Part shown: piece after piece, positions 46,543-56,404 of the stretch | Position numbering within the stretch: the first letter of the stretch is position 1 | How the letters are laid out: every line of letters starts with the position of its first letter | Assembly (NCBI RefSeq): GCF_000152845.1 | Contig: NZ_CH902584.1 | Location: forward strand, 2,305,620-2,369,619 | Reading direction: 5' to 3' | Source of the DNA: Roseovarius sp. 217 | GTDB lineage: Bacteria; Pseudomonadota; Alphaproteobacteria; Rhodobacterales; Rhodobacteraceae | DNA length: 64,000 nt | Made by a program: the position numbers and the translations under genes | Notes under the pieces: generated by a model | What the model saw: only the letters and a program-made list of their open reading frames with translations | Told to the model about the DNA's origin: nothing | The model's database searches: none

Positions 46543-47435
46543 TGGTCGTCTCTCCGGCTGAAATGACTGTAGAGGTCTTCGAGGCTGGGGGGGATGATCT
46601 CGACATCGTCGATCAGGTCTTGGATCGCGGCGATATCGCCCAAACGGGTCAGTTTCTCGTCATGGGCGCAGGTCAGATCGACCATGACGCCATTGCGCCG
46701 TCCGCCTGACAGTTGCGCGGCCACGCGGTCCGCTGCCCCCGGTCTGGCCGAGACCTGCAAGCGGATCGGCAAGGCGGCACGGCGGCGCAGGGCGCTGAGC
46801 GAGTCATTGGCCATCAGGCGGCCTTGGGACAGGATCACGATGCGGTCGGTGCGGGCCTCGACCTCGGTCAGGGCATGGGAGGAGAGCAGGATCGCCGCCC
46901 CTTCTGCGGCCAAGCTGTCGAGAATGGCGTAGAATTCGCGGCGTGACACCGGATCGAGCCCGCTGGTTGGCTCGTCAAGGATCAGGAGGCGCGGCTGGCC
47001 GATCAGCGCCTGAGCAAGACCCACGCGCTGCCGCATGCCCTTGGAATAGGTGCCGATGCGGCGGCGGGCGGCGTCGTCCAATCCAACGCGGCTCAACAAA
47101 TCCATCGCCTGTGCCGGGTCGCAGCCGCGCAGGCGCAGGTAGAGGCGGATTTGCTCTAGCCCGGTCAAGGCCGGGTGAAAGGCTACGTTTTCAGGTAGAT
47201 AGGCAGTGCCCTCGCGGGCGCTCGGACTGCCGGGGGCGGCCCCCAATACCTCGATCTGACCAGAGGTGGCGGGGATGAGGCCGAGGATGATCTTCATCAG
47301 CGTGGATTTTCCAGCCCCGTTATGGCCCAAGAGTGCCACCCGTTCACCGGGGGCCACGGTAAAGCCGACCGCGTCAAGGGCGGTCACGCCATCGTAGCGC
47401 TTAGTGACGTGCGAGAGGGTCAAACTGTTCATCAT
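46539..47435 (-). CDS. nosF: Nitrous oxide reductase maturation ABC ATPase NosF
   Basis: A 298-residue ATPase. Walker A is GHNGAGKST at residues 37-45; the signature YSKGMRQRVGLAQALIGQPRLLILDEPTSGLDP includes Walker B. The C-terminal third (from QVSARPGAADRV) is the extension that contacts NosD/NosY. The start at 47435 lies 35 bp inside the end of nosD, an unusually long overlap; a second Met three bases on (47432) is equally possible. Confidence 0.95.
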   Translation of the reverse strand: MMNSLTLSHVTKRYDGVTALDAVGFTVAPGERVALLGHNGAGKSTLMKIILGLIPATSGQIEVLGAAPGSPSAREGTAYLPENVAFHPALTGLEQIRLYLRLRGCDPAQAMDLLSRVGLDDAARRRIGTYSKGMRQRVGLAQALIGQPRLLILDEPTSGLDPVSRREFYAILDSLAAEGAAILLSSHALTEVEARTDRIVILSQGRLMANDSLSALRRRAALPIRLQVSARPGAADRVAAQLSGGRRNGVMVDLTCAHDEKLTRLGDIAAIQDLIDDVEIIPPSLEDLYSHFSRRDDQ

Positions 47436-48735
47436 CTGTCTTTCTGTTACGCGCGGTGGCCATGGCGCGGGCCTCCATCGCGGCGATAGCGTCCGGCACC
47501 GTCACGATGACGGGCCGCATCAGGGGGGCGCTGTCCAGCACGCCGCCGGGCAGCGAGGCGGGGAAATGTTTCTGACCCCAGCGGATCAGTTGCACGGCAG
47601 GCGCGCCCATCAGGAGGCTGGCGGCGGGCTGGGACCACAGGATGTGATCCATCAGATCATTGGGCCGAAAGCTGGCATCGGCGATGCCGTCGCCATCCAG
47701 ATCAAAGGCGGGATGGTCCGACCAATAGTTGCCGCGCCCGTCATGGCTCCATTCCACATGCTTCGTGCCGACGTATTTCACTTGCGTCCGGTTGCCGAGA
47801 AAGGCGTTGCCGGTGATGGCGTTGCGTTCCGATCCGGCGGTGAAATGGATACCGATCTCGCAGCCCTCAAAGCGGTTGTCATAGATCAGGTTGCGGTGGG
47901 CGTTGTAGATGAAGGTGCATTTTTCGGTGCCGCCGCGCACCAGATTGCCGCGAATATCGGCGTTGTTGGCATAATTGAGCATCAGGCCGTGGCTGCGGTC
48001 CGCGAGGCTGAGATTGTTATGCACAGTGATACGGTTCGAGAACATCAGCGCAAAGCCGAGGGTATTGCCGATTGAGATATTGCCCGACACCTCGGAATTG
48101 TTGGCATACATGTAATGCACCGCAAAGCGCAGGTCGCGCATCAGGTTGCGGCGGAATATGCCATCGTTGGAAGCGTTCACGAAAATGCCGTCCCGACCAA
48201 GGCGAATGTCATTATCCTCGATGACGGTGCCGGGGGCGTTCCACACATATACGCCATTGCCCCGGCTGTTCATATGGTGATCGGTGCGCCCGACAATGCG
48301 GTTGCCGCGCACGGTGGCCTGTTTGGGACCATGCACATCGACCCCGTAGAGATTGCCGAGGATGTCGTTGTCCTCGACTAGCACGCGCGCCGCGGTCCGG
48401 GTGATCTGCACGCCGCTGTCGATGGCGTCATGGTCGCTGCCTGATCCGGTCAGGGTGAGGCCGCGCACGGTGATATCGCTGCCGGTGATGGTGATGACAG
48501 AGCCGGTGCCGTCGGCGTCGATGGTGGCTGCGCCTTGCCCGTCGAGTGTGATGGCTTGGTCAAGTGTCACCGGGCCGTTGTGCTGGCCCGGCGCGAGGGT
48601 GAGCACATCGCCGGGCAATGCCCCGGCGATGGCAGTGGCAAGCGCCCCGGTCTGGGCCGGAACATGCCGTTCGGCAGCGGTGACCGAGGTCGCCACGCCG
48701 AGAAACAGGATCAGGCCGAGGAGAGCGCGCAACAT
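47401..48735 (-). CDS. nosD: Nitrous oxide reductase maturation protein NosD
   Basis: A 444-residue periplasmic protein with a signal peptide (ending TAAERHVP) followed by a right-handed beta-helix made of CASH-type repeats, visible as repeated IxGNxxxG elements such as VEDNDILGNLYGVDVHG, GNRIVGRTDHHMNSRGNG and ISIGNTLGFALMF. C-terminal KHVEWSHDGRGNYWSDHPAFDLDGDGIAD is a strong NosD signature. It transfers sulfur/copper to NosZ with NosFY. Three bases separate it from nosZ. Confidence 0.96.
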   Translation of the reverse strand: MLRALLGLILFLGVATSVTAAERHVPAQTGALATAIAGALPGDVLTLAPGQHNGPVTLDQAITLDGQGAATIDADGTGSVITITGSDITVRGLTLTGSGSDHDAIDSGVQITRTAARVLVEDNDILGNLYGVDVHGPKQATVRGNRIVGRTDHHMNSRGNGVYVWNAPGTVIEDNDIRLGRDGIFVNASNDGIFRRNLMRDLRFAVHYMYANNSEVSGNISIGNTLGFALMFSNRITVHNNLSLADRSHGLMLNYANNADIRGNLVRGGTEKCTFIYNAHRNLIYDNRFEGCEIGIHFTAGSERNAITGNAFLGNRTQVKYVGTKHVEWSHDGRGNYWSDHPAFDLDGDGIADASFRPNDLMDHILWSQPAASLLMGAPAVQLIRWGQKHFPASLPGGVLDSAPLMRPVIVTVPDAIAAMEARAMATARNRKTDDEQFDPLARH

Positions 48736-48738
48736 GGC

Positions 48739-50691
48739 TCAGGCGCCTTTCGGTTCGACGAACATGCGGCCGCGCATTTCCATGTGCAGCGCGTGGCAGA
48801 ACCACTGGCAATAGTACCAGTAAACCCCCGGTTTGGCCGCGACAAAGGTGGCGGAGGCGGTGGCCTGCGGTGCGATCTCAAAGGCAACGCCGTGATCGCC
48901 CATGCAGAAACCATGCGTGAGGTCGTCGATGTCGTCGATATTGGTGACGATGACCGTGACCTCATCGCCTTCCTTGACGGTAAAGCTCTCAAGGCTGAAC
49001 GACGGTGCCTGACTGGACATGTAGACCCGCACCTTGTTGCCGTCGCGAATGATCGTATCGGCCCAATCGTCGATATTCACACCGTCCTTTTCGGCCTGCG
49101 CGCGGGTTTCGGCCCACATCGGATCGTTGCGGTCCCAGTTGTTGCGCGGGTTCACGACAGAGCGGTGAACGATGATGCTGTCATGCGGTTCGGCAAAGGT
49201 CGGGCTGTCGTGCAGAAGCGTGAGATTGGTGCCGTCCATTGAGAACAACTGTTCATTCTCAGGCTTGAGCGGGCCGACGTTGAGGAACCGGTCCTTGGAG
49301 AACTTGTTCATCGAGATGAACCATTTGCCATCCGCGTCCAGCGTCTCGCCCATCGAGGTCGAGTTGTGGCCGGGCTGGTAATGCACATCCACCTTGGATC
49401 GGATCGGATCGACCGTCTCGCCTGCATAGGCCTTGACCGCATCCTCGATGTTCCAGACGACGATCTGGCTGTCGAGAAAGAGCGTGGTCAGGGCGTTGCC
49501 CTTACCGTCAAAGGCGGTGTGGAGCGGCCCGAGGCCCAATTCCGGCTCGGCCACCACGACAGAGCGCGGATCGGCCCCGTCAAAGAACACCGCATCAAGT
49601 TTGCGCACGTCGATCACCGTGACCGTGGGCGAGAGCTTGCCGCCGATGCAGAGGTGAATCTTGTCGGGCGCCATGTTGCAACCATGCGGGTTGTTGGGCA
49701 CCGGGATATAGCGGGTGTAGGTCTTGTTCTGGCCTTTGCGGCCGTCGATCACCTTGACGCCGTTCAACTCGACAAAGTCGCCCGCTGCGATGCCTTTCTC
49801 GATCTCGGCGAGATTGAAGACGACGACGTGATCGCGCTCGAATTCGGTCATTTCGGCCAGAGAAATGCCCATTTCCGAGTTGTAGGAGGTCGAAAAGGCA
49901 TATTTTCCGTCATAATCGGCATCGGTGTTGTCGAGGTTGCCCGAGACCATCACCTGCCACGCCACTTCCATCTTGTCGGCGTCGATGGCGGTGTAGAAGT
50001 TCACATATTGCGACGGATCGTCGAGGATCTGACCATCGTTGACCATCGGGCCTTCATCCTCGCCATTGGCAAAGACATAGTTGGTGCGTGGCCATTTCTG
50101 CGGGCGCAGACCGTGGATGGCCTTGGCGTTTGGAATCTCAAGGATCTTGTCGGCCTTCATCACGTCGAGGCGGACGCGCGCGACGCGGGTATTGGCCTTG
50201 TCGTTCATGAAGAGGAAGCGCCCGTCGTATTTGCCCTCGGTGAAGGACATGTGGACGTGGTGCAGGTCGCCATTGTCATGCACCTTTTTGCCATTGGCGG
50301 CGAGGTAATTCTTGGTGCGCTCAGACATCCCGTCGGTCAGCACCTTGAGGGATTCGTTGGTCTGGCCCCAGCCGGTGGCGGAGCAGCGGTTGAACACGGG
50401 AATCCGCATGAATTCGCGCATCGACGGGATACCGAGGATACGGACCTCGCCGGTCTGGCCCGAGGACCAGAAGCCGTAATACTCATCGAGTTCGCCGGGG
50501 GCGAGATGCGACGAGGCAGCGGCGGCTGTGGCCTGAGTGGGTGCGGTCGCCACGGCGGTTGCGACACCGGCGGCCCCGCCCATAAGCGCCATGCGCGACG
50601 CGCCCATGGCCCCGAGGGCAGCGGCGCCGCCTGCGGTGGCGCCCAACAGGCCCCGGCGGCTGATCCCGGTTTTCTTGGCATCGGTTGACAT
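48739..50691 (-). CDS. nosZ: Nitrous oxide reductase (clade I, Tat-exported)
   Basis: The terminal denitrification enzyme, reducing N2O to N2 in the periplasm. 650 residues with a Tat signal ([21 protein letters not shown]) marking the typical clade. The N-terminal seven-bladed propeller carries the CuZ histidines in [29 protein letters not shown] and AEPHDSIIV. The C-terminal cupredoxin holds CuA in [14 protein letters not shown] (Cys628, Cys632, His636, Met639). All ligands appear intact. ATG at 50691 is favoured over 50697 because the AAAGGAC site is better spaced; nosR ends within this start. Confidence 0.97.
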   Translation of the reverse strand: MSTDAKKTGISRRGLLGATAGGAAALGAMGASRMALMGGAAGVATAVATAPTQATAAAASSHLAPGELDEYYGFWSSGQTGEVRILGIPSMREFMRIPVFNRCSATGWGQTNESLKVLTDGMSERTKNYLAANGKKVHDNGDLHHVHMSFTEGKYDGRFLFMNDKANTRVARVRLDVMKADKILEIPNAKAIHGLRPQKWPRTNYVFANGEDEGPMVNDGQILDDPSQYVNFYTAIDADKMEVAWQVMVSGNLDNTDADYDGKYAFSTSYNSEMGISLAEMTEFERDHVVVFNLAEIEKGIAAGDFVELNGVKVIDGRKGQNKTYTRYIPVPNNPHGCNMAPDKIHLCIGGKLSPTVTVIDVRKLDAVFFDGADPRSVVVAEPELGLGPLHTAFDGKGNALTTLFLDSQIVVWNIEDAVKAYAGETVDPIRSKVDVHYQPGHNSTSMGETLDADGKWFISMNKFSKDRFLNVGPLKPENEQLFSMDGTNLTLLHDSPTFAEPHDSIIVHRSVVNPRNNWDRNDPMWAETRAQAEKDGVNIDDWADTIIRDGNKVRVYMSSQAPSFSLESFTVKEGDEVTVIVTNIDDIDDLTHGFCMGDHGVAFEIAPQATASATFVAAKPGVYWYYCQWFCHALHMEMRGRMFVEPKGA

Positions 50692-50693
50692 GA

Positions 50694-52928
50694 TCATTGT
50701 CCTTTCTTCATGTTTGGGTGGTTTGCGATCATCCGGTCCAGCGCTGCCGCGCTGTCAGAGGCGCTCTTGCGGCGCTTCAGTTGTTTGATGACGACCGGAC
50801 ATTTGGTCTCCGACTGGTAGAGAACCTGACAGTGCAGACAGTTCAGGCACTCGTTCGGGTTAATCTCGCCAGTGGGATGGATGGCCTGCACCATGCATTC
50901 ATGGGCGCAGGTCTGGCAGGGGTTGCCGCATTCGCGGTAGCGCTTGAGCCAATCGAACATGCGCAGGCGGGCGGGGATTGCGAGGGCCGCGCCCAGGGGG
51001 CAGAGGTAGCGGCAATAGAACCGTTCGACGAAGAGCCCCGCCGCCAAGAGGGCCAGTGCGTAGGCGACAAAGGGCCAGGCGCGGGCGAATTTGAGCACGA
51101 TGGCGGTCTTGAACGGCTCGATCTCGGCCAGATGTTCGGCCTGTTCGATCGAGGCGAGTGAGACCCCGAAAAGCCCGAGGAAGATCATGTATTTGATCGG
51201 CCAGAGGCGTTCATGCAGACCCCAAGGCAGGGTCCATTGCGGCACGCCCAATTTGCGGGCGATACGGTTGGTCAACTCTTGCAGCGCGCCGAACGGGCAG
51301 AGCCAGCCGCAATAGGCCCCGCGCCCCCAGAAGATCAGCGAGGCCGCAACCGCGAACCAGAGGATAAAGGTCAGCGGATCAAGCAAAAACGCCTGCCAGC
51401 TGAAATCCGTGGTCAGCGCACCAAAGAGCGCCATCAGGTTGACGACCGAAAGCTGCGCATTGGCATACCAGCCCAAAAACACCAGCGTGACCGTGAGAAA
51501 CCCCATGCGGAACCATGTTGTGATCCGCTCGGAGCGCACGAGATAGCTCTGGAAGAAGAACGCGAGGGTGAGGAGCGTCAGCATGATGCCAAGCCCCACG
51601 ATCTCGACGGTTTTGTCGCGCCAGATGCGGGTCCAAAGGGCGGTTTGGGCGGCGCTCTCGGTATCGGACACTTGCGCCAGCGGGGCAGCCGGGGCCGGGG
51701 CGGCAAGGACGCGCAGGTAGGGCGCGGGCAACTGATAGCCGAGGTCGAAGGTGGTAAAGACCCGTTCGATCGCGGCGACATCGCGTTGCACCAGCAGTTG
51801 CAGGCGCCACGGCTCTGCGGGGTCAAAGCCAGCCTCTGCGGGGATCTTGAAGATATCCATCTCCGAGAGCACCGGCACGCCATCGGCCATGATCTCGCCC
51901 ACGCGGCGGTGACCCCGGTCGCGAAAGCGCACTGAGTCCTCGCCCTGCACCAGAATGATGCGGTCGAACACACCGCCGCGCACATAGCCTGAGCCCTTGA
52001 AGGAGTAGAGGCCACGGGCGGCCACCAGAATGGCATGCTCGCCCTCGTCCAGCCAGTCTGTCAGATTGGCATATTCCGCCGCGCCCAGCAGTTTGCGCCC
52101 GATGGCGGGCACGCTGATGAGCGTGGCATACATGTCGATATAGGTGTCGCCCTCGGGCGCGGTGATCGGGCGGGCGGCGGCGCGGGGATCGTCCATAGCG
52201 GCAAAGGCGGCGTTGACCTGTCCCACATCCAGCGACATGCGGCGCAGCGTGCCGTCCCCGGTGAGGGTAAACCAGTCATCGGCGGCCTCTGCGTCGGGGT
52301 TTAGTTCGAACGTCGGGCCAGAGGGGGCGGTGAGCGGTGCAAGGCCGCCCAGCGCGAGCGCCCGTGCCACCCGGATGCCTGAGCGGGTGATCGAATCGTC
52401 GATCACCATGATGGTGACGGTCGCGCCGGAAATGATGTCCAACTCATGCGCCGATCCGCCTGCTTCGGCCTCGGCCACCAGATCGAGGCCGACGAAATCC
52501 GCGACCAGCTTGGCCACCTTGGCCTCGGGGATGCCGATCAGGACGATGGGTTCAGAGTGTTTGACCAGCTTGACTCCGGTCAGTTTGGCGTCAAGGCCGA
52601 CGGCGACCATCACCTGGATGGGTTTGCCGGAATATCCTGTTGTGCCCACGAAATCGGACGTGATGAAGGCCCAGCCAATGGTTTCTCCGCCGCGCAGCAC
52701 CGGGGCCACGGGCAGGTCGCTGCGCATCGCGCCATAGCTGTCGGCGCCCTCGACCAGCGTCGCCGCGGGCACGTCCGTCAGATAGGTTGCGAGATACGGG
52801 GATTGCGCCAGACCCGCCGTGACGGAGGTCATCAGGATGATCCAGATGGCAAGGGTCCATACGACAACGAAGCCAATGGTGCGGCACGTCGGATCGAGGT
52901 AGGCGCGGGGCATTGAGAAGACTTTCAT
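50694..52928 (-). CDS. nosR: NosR, membrane flavo-iron-sulfur protein for N2O reduction
   Basis: A 744-residue polytopic protein that supplies electrons to and supports expression of NosZ. One membrane segment near residues 18-38 is followed by a periplasmic FMN-binding domain with [17 protein letters not shown] (Thr170 is the predicted FMN attachment site). Several membrane helices follow, with [19 protein letters not shown] and [18 protein letters not shown], giving CxxxCP motifs. The cytoplasmic C-terminus has two cysteine clusters ([12 protein letters not shown] and [12 protein letters not shown]) for 4Fe-4S centres. It overlaps nosC and nosZ by four bases each. Confidence 0.96.
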   Translation of the reverse strand: MKVFSMPRAYLDPTCRTIGFVVVWTLAIWIILMTSVTAGLAQSPYLATYLTDVPAATLVEGADSYGAMRSDLPVAPVLRGGETIGWAFITSDFVGTTGYSGKPIQVMVAVGLDAKLTGVKLVKHSEPIVLIGIPEAKVAKLVADFVGLDLVAEAEAGGSAHELDIISGATVTIMVIDDSITRSGIRVARALALGGLAPLTAPSGPTFELNPDAEAADDWFTLTGDGTLRRMSLDVGQVNAAFAAMDDPRAAARPITAPEGDTYIDMYATLISVPAIGRKLLGAAEYANLTDWLDEGEHAILVAARGLYSFKGSGYVRGGVFDRIILVQGEDSVRFRDRGHRRVGEIMADGVPVLSEMDIFKIPAEAGFDPAEPWRLQLLVQRDVAAIERVFTTFDLGYQLPAPYLRVLAAPAPAAPLAQVSDTESAAQTALWTRIWRDKTVEIVGLGIMLTLLTLAFFFQSYLVRSERITTWFRMGFLTVTLVFLGWYANAQLSVVNLMALFGALTTDFSWQAFLLDPLTFILWFAVAASLIFWGRGAYCGWLCPFGALQELTNRIARKLGVPQWTLPWGLHERLWPIKYMIFLGLFGVSLASIEQAEHLAEIEPFKTAIVLKFARAWPFVAYALALLAAGLFVERFYCRYLCPLGAALAIPARLRMFDWLKRYRECGNPCQTCAHECMVQAIHPTGEINPNECLNCLHCQVLYQSETKCPVVIKQLKRRKSASDSAAALDRMIANHPNMKKGQ

Positions 52929-53311
52929 ACAGTGGCCTTCGGGGCCGGGGGCGCGCGGCTGCGCGGCTGCAAGACGGTGCTGGGGTGATGCAGGGCGGTG
53001 CCGGGCCGGGCGGTTCCGGCGGTTTCACGGGCCACGCCCGCGTGGGATACGGCGGTGCCAAGGGTCGCCTGTGCGCCTGCCTGCAAGCAGTGGTCGCAGA
53101 GCATCTTGGTGCAGTTCGGCAGTTCCACAGGCGTGCCATCGCGGGTGAGATGGACGGTTTTATGCCCCTCGCCATCGGCACAGATCACCAGTTCTGTGAG
53201 GGTCGCCTCAAGCACCGCACGCCCTGCAGCACGGCCCGCGGCAATACCGCCGAGCGCCATGGAAAGCGCCAGCAGCAGGCAGAGCATGAAGGGGCCAGTG
53301 ATCCGTTTCAT
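52925..53311 (-). CDS. nosC: NosC, small cysteine-rich protein leading the nos operon
   Basis: A 128-residue protein with an N-terminal hydrophobic segment (residues 7-28) followed by a short soluble part with Cys44 and Cys67-x4-Cys72-x2-Cys75 (NCTKMLCDHC), and a Pro-rich tail. Position before nosR and general layout match NosC of Paracoccus denitrificans, whose function is unknown. The cysteine cluster may bind metal or heme; this is inference. Start is uncertain: the FNR-type promoter would start RNA near 53312, so an internal Met at 53287 or 53260 may be used. It overlaps nosR by four bases. Confidence 0.8.
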   Translation of the reverse strand: MKRITGPFMLCLLLALSMALGGIAAGRAAGRAVLEATLTELVICADGEGHKTVHLTRDGTPVELPNCTKMLCDHCLQAGAQATLGTAVSHAGVARETAGTARPGTALHHPSTVLQPRSRAPPAPKATV

Positions 53312-53346
53312 GAGGCAGACTTTACCAAAGCCGACGCGAGTCGATC

Positions 53347-53360
53347 TTGATATGGATCAA
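53347..53360. promoter_or_regulatory. FNR/Nnr-type box serving nosC and the divergent Rrf2 gene
   Basis: TTGAT-ATGG-ATCAA is a perfect match to the FNR-family consensus. On the plus side a TATATG hexamer at 53383-53388 is 30 bp from the centre, exactly class II spacing, giving a start near 53395 and a 59-base leader for the Rrf2 gene. On the minus side TAAAGT (53324-53319) is a weaker -10 at the equivalent distance for nosC. Confidence 0.8.
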
Positions 53361-53453
53361 TCTAAATATCTCTTTAATGAGGTATATGTCGCAGGCGCAG
53401 CCCCTTGCCAAATTCCGGTCTTTCAGGATCATGTACAGTAACGGGAGCCTGAG

Positions 53454-53924
53454 ATGCGTCTAACAAAGTTTACAGATTATTCCTTGCGTGTTCTTTTGTA
53501 TGCGGCGACGTTGAAGCCGAAGCAACTGACGACGATAGAAGAGACATCCAACCTCTATGGTATTTCGCGCGCGCATCTCAAGAAGGTGGTGCTCGGGCTT
53601 ATCCATGAGGGATTTCTGGAAGGTGTGCGCGGGCGGAGTGGCGGGTTTCGGCTGGCCATGCCCGCCCATGAAATCAATCTCGGGCAGCTTTTGCGCAAGA
53701 CGGAGCCGGATTTTGCTCTGGCGGAATGTTTCCTGCCGGAAAATGCCTGTCGGGTCACAAAAGGCTGTCGTTTGCCGATCGTTTTGAATTTGGCGCTGTC
53801 CAATTTCCTCAAGACATTCGACGATTTCACGCTGGCAGATGTGGCGCTTGCGCCGCGATACTTTGGATTGCCGGAGCAAGAGAGCTATCCGCAGCGCGGC
53901 CCAAACCTGTCTGACTCCCTCTGA
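53454..53924 (+). CDS. Rrf2-family iron-sulfur regulator, NsrR-like
   Basis: A 156-residue regulator. The winged helix begins MRLTKFTDYSLRVLLYAA and continues EETSNLYGISRAHLKKVVLGLIHEGFLEGVRGRSGGF, diagnostic of the NsrR branch. Three cysteines, Cys92, Cys99 and Cys105 (ECFLPENACRVTKGC), would hold the iron-sulfur cluster that senses nitric oxide. Placement opposite the nos operon behind a shared FNR-type box fits NO or oxygen control of denitrification. Its targets beyond this region are unknown. Confidence 0.88.
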   Translation: MRLTKFTDYSLRVLLYAATLKPKQLTTIEETSNLYGISRAHLKKVVLGLIHEGFLEGVRGRSGGFRLAMPAHEINLGQLLRKTEPDFALAECFLPENACRVTKGCRLPIVLNLALSNFLKTFDDFTLADVALAPRYFGLPEQESYPQRGPNLSDSL

Positions 53925-53999
53925 TCCCACCTCGCCCTCTTGGCGTCCCGGCGCGCAGAGACTATCACTGATCTCTCAGATCATCCGAGGGAGTCCAGA

Positions 54000-56345
54000 G
54001 TGACAGACACAGCCGAGCGCATCGCCCGCCTCATCGCCACCGAAATCAACGCACGCCCGGCGCAGGTGGCCTCTGCCGTGACGCTCTTGGATGGGGGCGC
54101 GACGGTGCCGTTCATTGCCCGCTATCGCAAAGAGGTGACGGGCGGTCTGGACGATACGCAATTGCGCAATCTGGCCGAGCGCCTGACCTATCTGCGCGAA
54201 TTGGAGGCGCGGCGCGCGGTTATCCTTGGCTCGATCAAGGATCAGGGCAAGCTCACAGAGCCGCTCGCGCGTGCCATCGCCGGGGCCGAGACCAAGGCGG
54301 TGCTCGAGGATATTTACCTGCCCTTCAAGCCAAAGCGCCGCACCAAGGCGATGATCGCGCGCGAAAACGGGCTGGAGCCGCTGTTGCGGGCGATTCTGGC
54401 CGAGCGGTCCGCCGTGCCCGAGGAGCTGGCCGCAGGCTATCTCAGTGAAACCGTGGCGACCGTGAAAGAGGCGCTGGAGGGCGCGCGCGACATTCTGGCC
54501 GAGGAATTGACCGAGAATGCCACGCTTCTGGGCCGCTTGCGCGCGTTCATGCGCGCCGAGGCGATGATCAGCGCGCGTGTGCTGCCGGGCAAGGAAGAGG
54601 CGGGGGCCAAGTTCTCGGATTACTTCGATCACCGCGAGCCTTGGTCAAAGATCGCCTCGCACCGCGCCTTGGCCATTCTGCGCGCGGCCAAGGAAGAGAT
54701 CGTGACGTTGGATATCGCCCCCGATCCCGACACCGGCGCGCCGCGTGCCGTGGCCATGATCGAGGCGGCAATCGGTATTCCGGGCAAGGGTCCGGGGGAT
54801 ATGTGGTTGCGCGGCGTGGCGGCCTGGACCTGGCGGGTCAAGCTGAGCCTGTCGATGTATGTCGATCTGATGGGCGAATTGCGCAAGCGGTCCCATGATG
54901 AGGCGATCACGGTCTTTGCGCGCAATCTCAAGGATTTGCTGCTGGCTGCCCCAGCCGGACCGCGTGCGACGCTGGGCCTTGATCCCGGCATCCGCACGGG
55001 CGTCAAGGCGGCGGTGGTGGATGCCACGGGCAAGTTGCTCGCGACCGCGACGCTCTATCCGTTCCAACCCAAGAACGACTTGCGCGGCGCGCAGGTGGCT
55101 GTGCTGGAGTTGGTGCGCAAGCATGGCGTGGAATTGATTGCCATCGGCAACGGAACCGCCAGCCGCGAGACGGAGCGGATGGTGGCGGAGGCGCTCAAGC
55201 TCTTGCCGCAGGGGGCCAAGCGACCGATGAGCGTGATCGTGTCCGAGGCGGGGGCTTCGGTCTATTCCGCCTCGGAACTGGCGGCGCAGGAATTTCCCGG
55301 TCTCGATGTCAGCCTGCGCGGCGCGGTGTCGATTGCGCGGCGGTTACAAGACCCGCTGGCCGAACTGGTCAAGATCACGCCGCAGTCGATCGGCGTGGGG
55401 CAGTATCAGCATGACGTGGATCAGCGGCGTTTGGTGCAGACGCTCGATGCCGTGGTCGAGGATGCGGTGAATGCGGTCGGTGTCGATCTCAATATGGCCT
55501 CTGCTCCGCTCTTGGCGCGGGTGGCAGGGCTGGGGGCGTCCCTGGCGCAGGCGATTGTAGCGCATCGCGACACCGAGGGCGCGTTCCCGTCGCGCAAGGC
55601 GCTCTTGAAAGTGTCGGGGCTGGGTCCCAAGGCGTTCGAGCAATGCGCCGGGTTTCTGCGTATCCGGGACAGTGCCGAGCCTTTGGACGCGACCTCGGTT
55701 CACCCCGAGGCCTATGGCGTGGCGCGCCGGATCGTGAAGGCCTGCGGGCGCGACATTCGCGCCATCATGGGGACGCCCGAGGCGCTGACCGGCGTGCGGG
55801 CTGAGGATTTTGTCGATGAGACATTCGGCCTGCCCACGGTGCGGGACATTCTGACAGAGCTGGAAAAGCCCGGCCGCGATCCGCGCCCCAGCTTTGTCAC
55901 CGCACGGTTCACCGATGGGGTAGACGATATCAAGGATCTCAAATCGGGCATGATGATGGAGGGCACTGTGACCAATGTTGCGGCGTTTGGTGCCTTTGTC
56001 GATATTGGCGTGCATCAGGACGGGTTGGTGCATGTCAGCCAGTTGGCCGATAGGTTTGTCAAGGACCCGCATGAGGTGGTCAAGGCGGGGGATGTGGTCA
56101 AGGTGCGTGTGACCGAGGTCGATGTGGCCCGCAAACGCATCGGTCTCAGCATGCGCAAGGACGGCAGTGCGCCGGAGGAACGGGCCCGGGAGGCGGCCGC
56201 TGGGGCCAAGCCGTCAAAGGCGGGCAAACCCGATGGCCGCGCGCGAGCAAAGGGTGAGGCGGCGCGCACTCCCAAGCCCGAGTCGCAGGCGGGGCAGGGG
56301 GCCTTGGCCGATGCCCTGCGTGCCGCGATGCGTGGCAAGTCATAA
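54000..56345 (+). CDS. tex: Tex-family S1 RNA-binding protein
   Basis: A 781-residue transcription accessory factor. N-terminal helical domain RIARLIATEINARPAQVASAVTLLDGGATVPFIARYRKEVTGGLDD; YqgF/RuvC-like domain from LGLDPGIRTGVKAAVVDATG; helix-hairpin-helix motifs VGVDLNMASAPLLARVAGLG and LLKVSGLGPKAFEQCAGFLRI; C-terminal S1 domain MMMEGTVTNVAAFGAFVDIGVHQDGLVHVSQ with a basic tail. GTG at 54000 has GAGGGAG at 53987-53993 and matches the family start better than the longer frame from 53940. Confidence 0.95.
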   Translation: MTDTAERIARLIATEINARPAQVASAVTLLDGGATVPFIARYRKEVTGGLDDTQLRNLAERLTYLRELEARRAVILGSIKDQGKLTEPLARAIAGAETKAVLEDIYLPFKPKRRTKAMIARENGLEPLLRAILAERSAVPEELAAGYLSETVATVKEALEGARDILAEELTENATLLGRLRAFMRAEAMISARVLPGKEEAGAKFSDYFDHREPWSKIASHRALAILRAAKEEIVTLDIAPDPDTGAPRAVAMIEAAIGIPGKGPGDMWLRGVAAWTWRVKLSLSMYVDLMGELRKRSHDEAITVFARNLKDLLLAAPAGPRATLGLDPGIRTGVKAAVVDATGKLLATATLYPFQPKNDLRGAQVAVLELVRKHGVELIAIGNGTASRETERMVAEALKLLPQGAKRPMSVIVSEAGASVYSASELAAQEFPGLDVSLRGAVSIARRLQDPLAELVKITPQSIGVGQYQHDVDQRRLVQTLDAVVEDAVNAVGVDLNMASAPLLARVAGLGASLAQAIVAHRDTEGAFPSRKALLKVSGLGPKAFEQCAGFLRIRDSAEPLDATSVHPEAYGVARRIVKACGRDIRAIMGTPEALTGVRAEDFVDETFGLPTVRDILTELEKPGRDPRPSFVTARFTDGVDDIKDLKSGMMMEGTVTNVAAFGAFVDIGVHQDGLVHVSQLADRFVKDPHEVVKAGDVVKVRVTEVDVARKRIGLSMRKDGSAPEERAREAAAGAKPSKAGKPDGRARAKGEAARTPKPESQAGQGALADALRAAMRGKS

Positions 56346-56404
56346 ATGGGGCGGACCTGACGCCTGACGCCGTGTCGGGCAATCCGGGCTGGATCATTCA
56401 GGTA

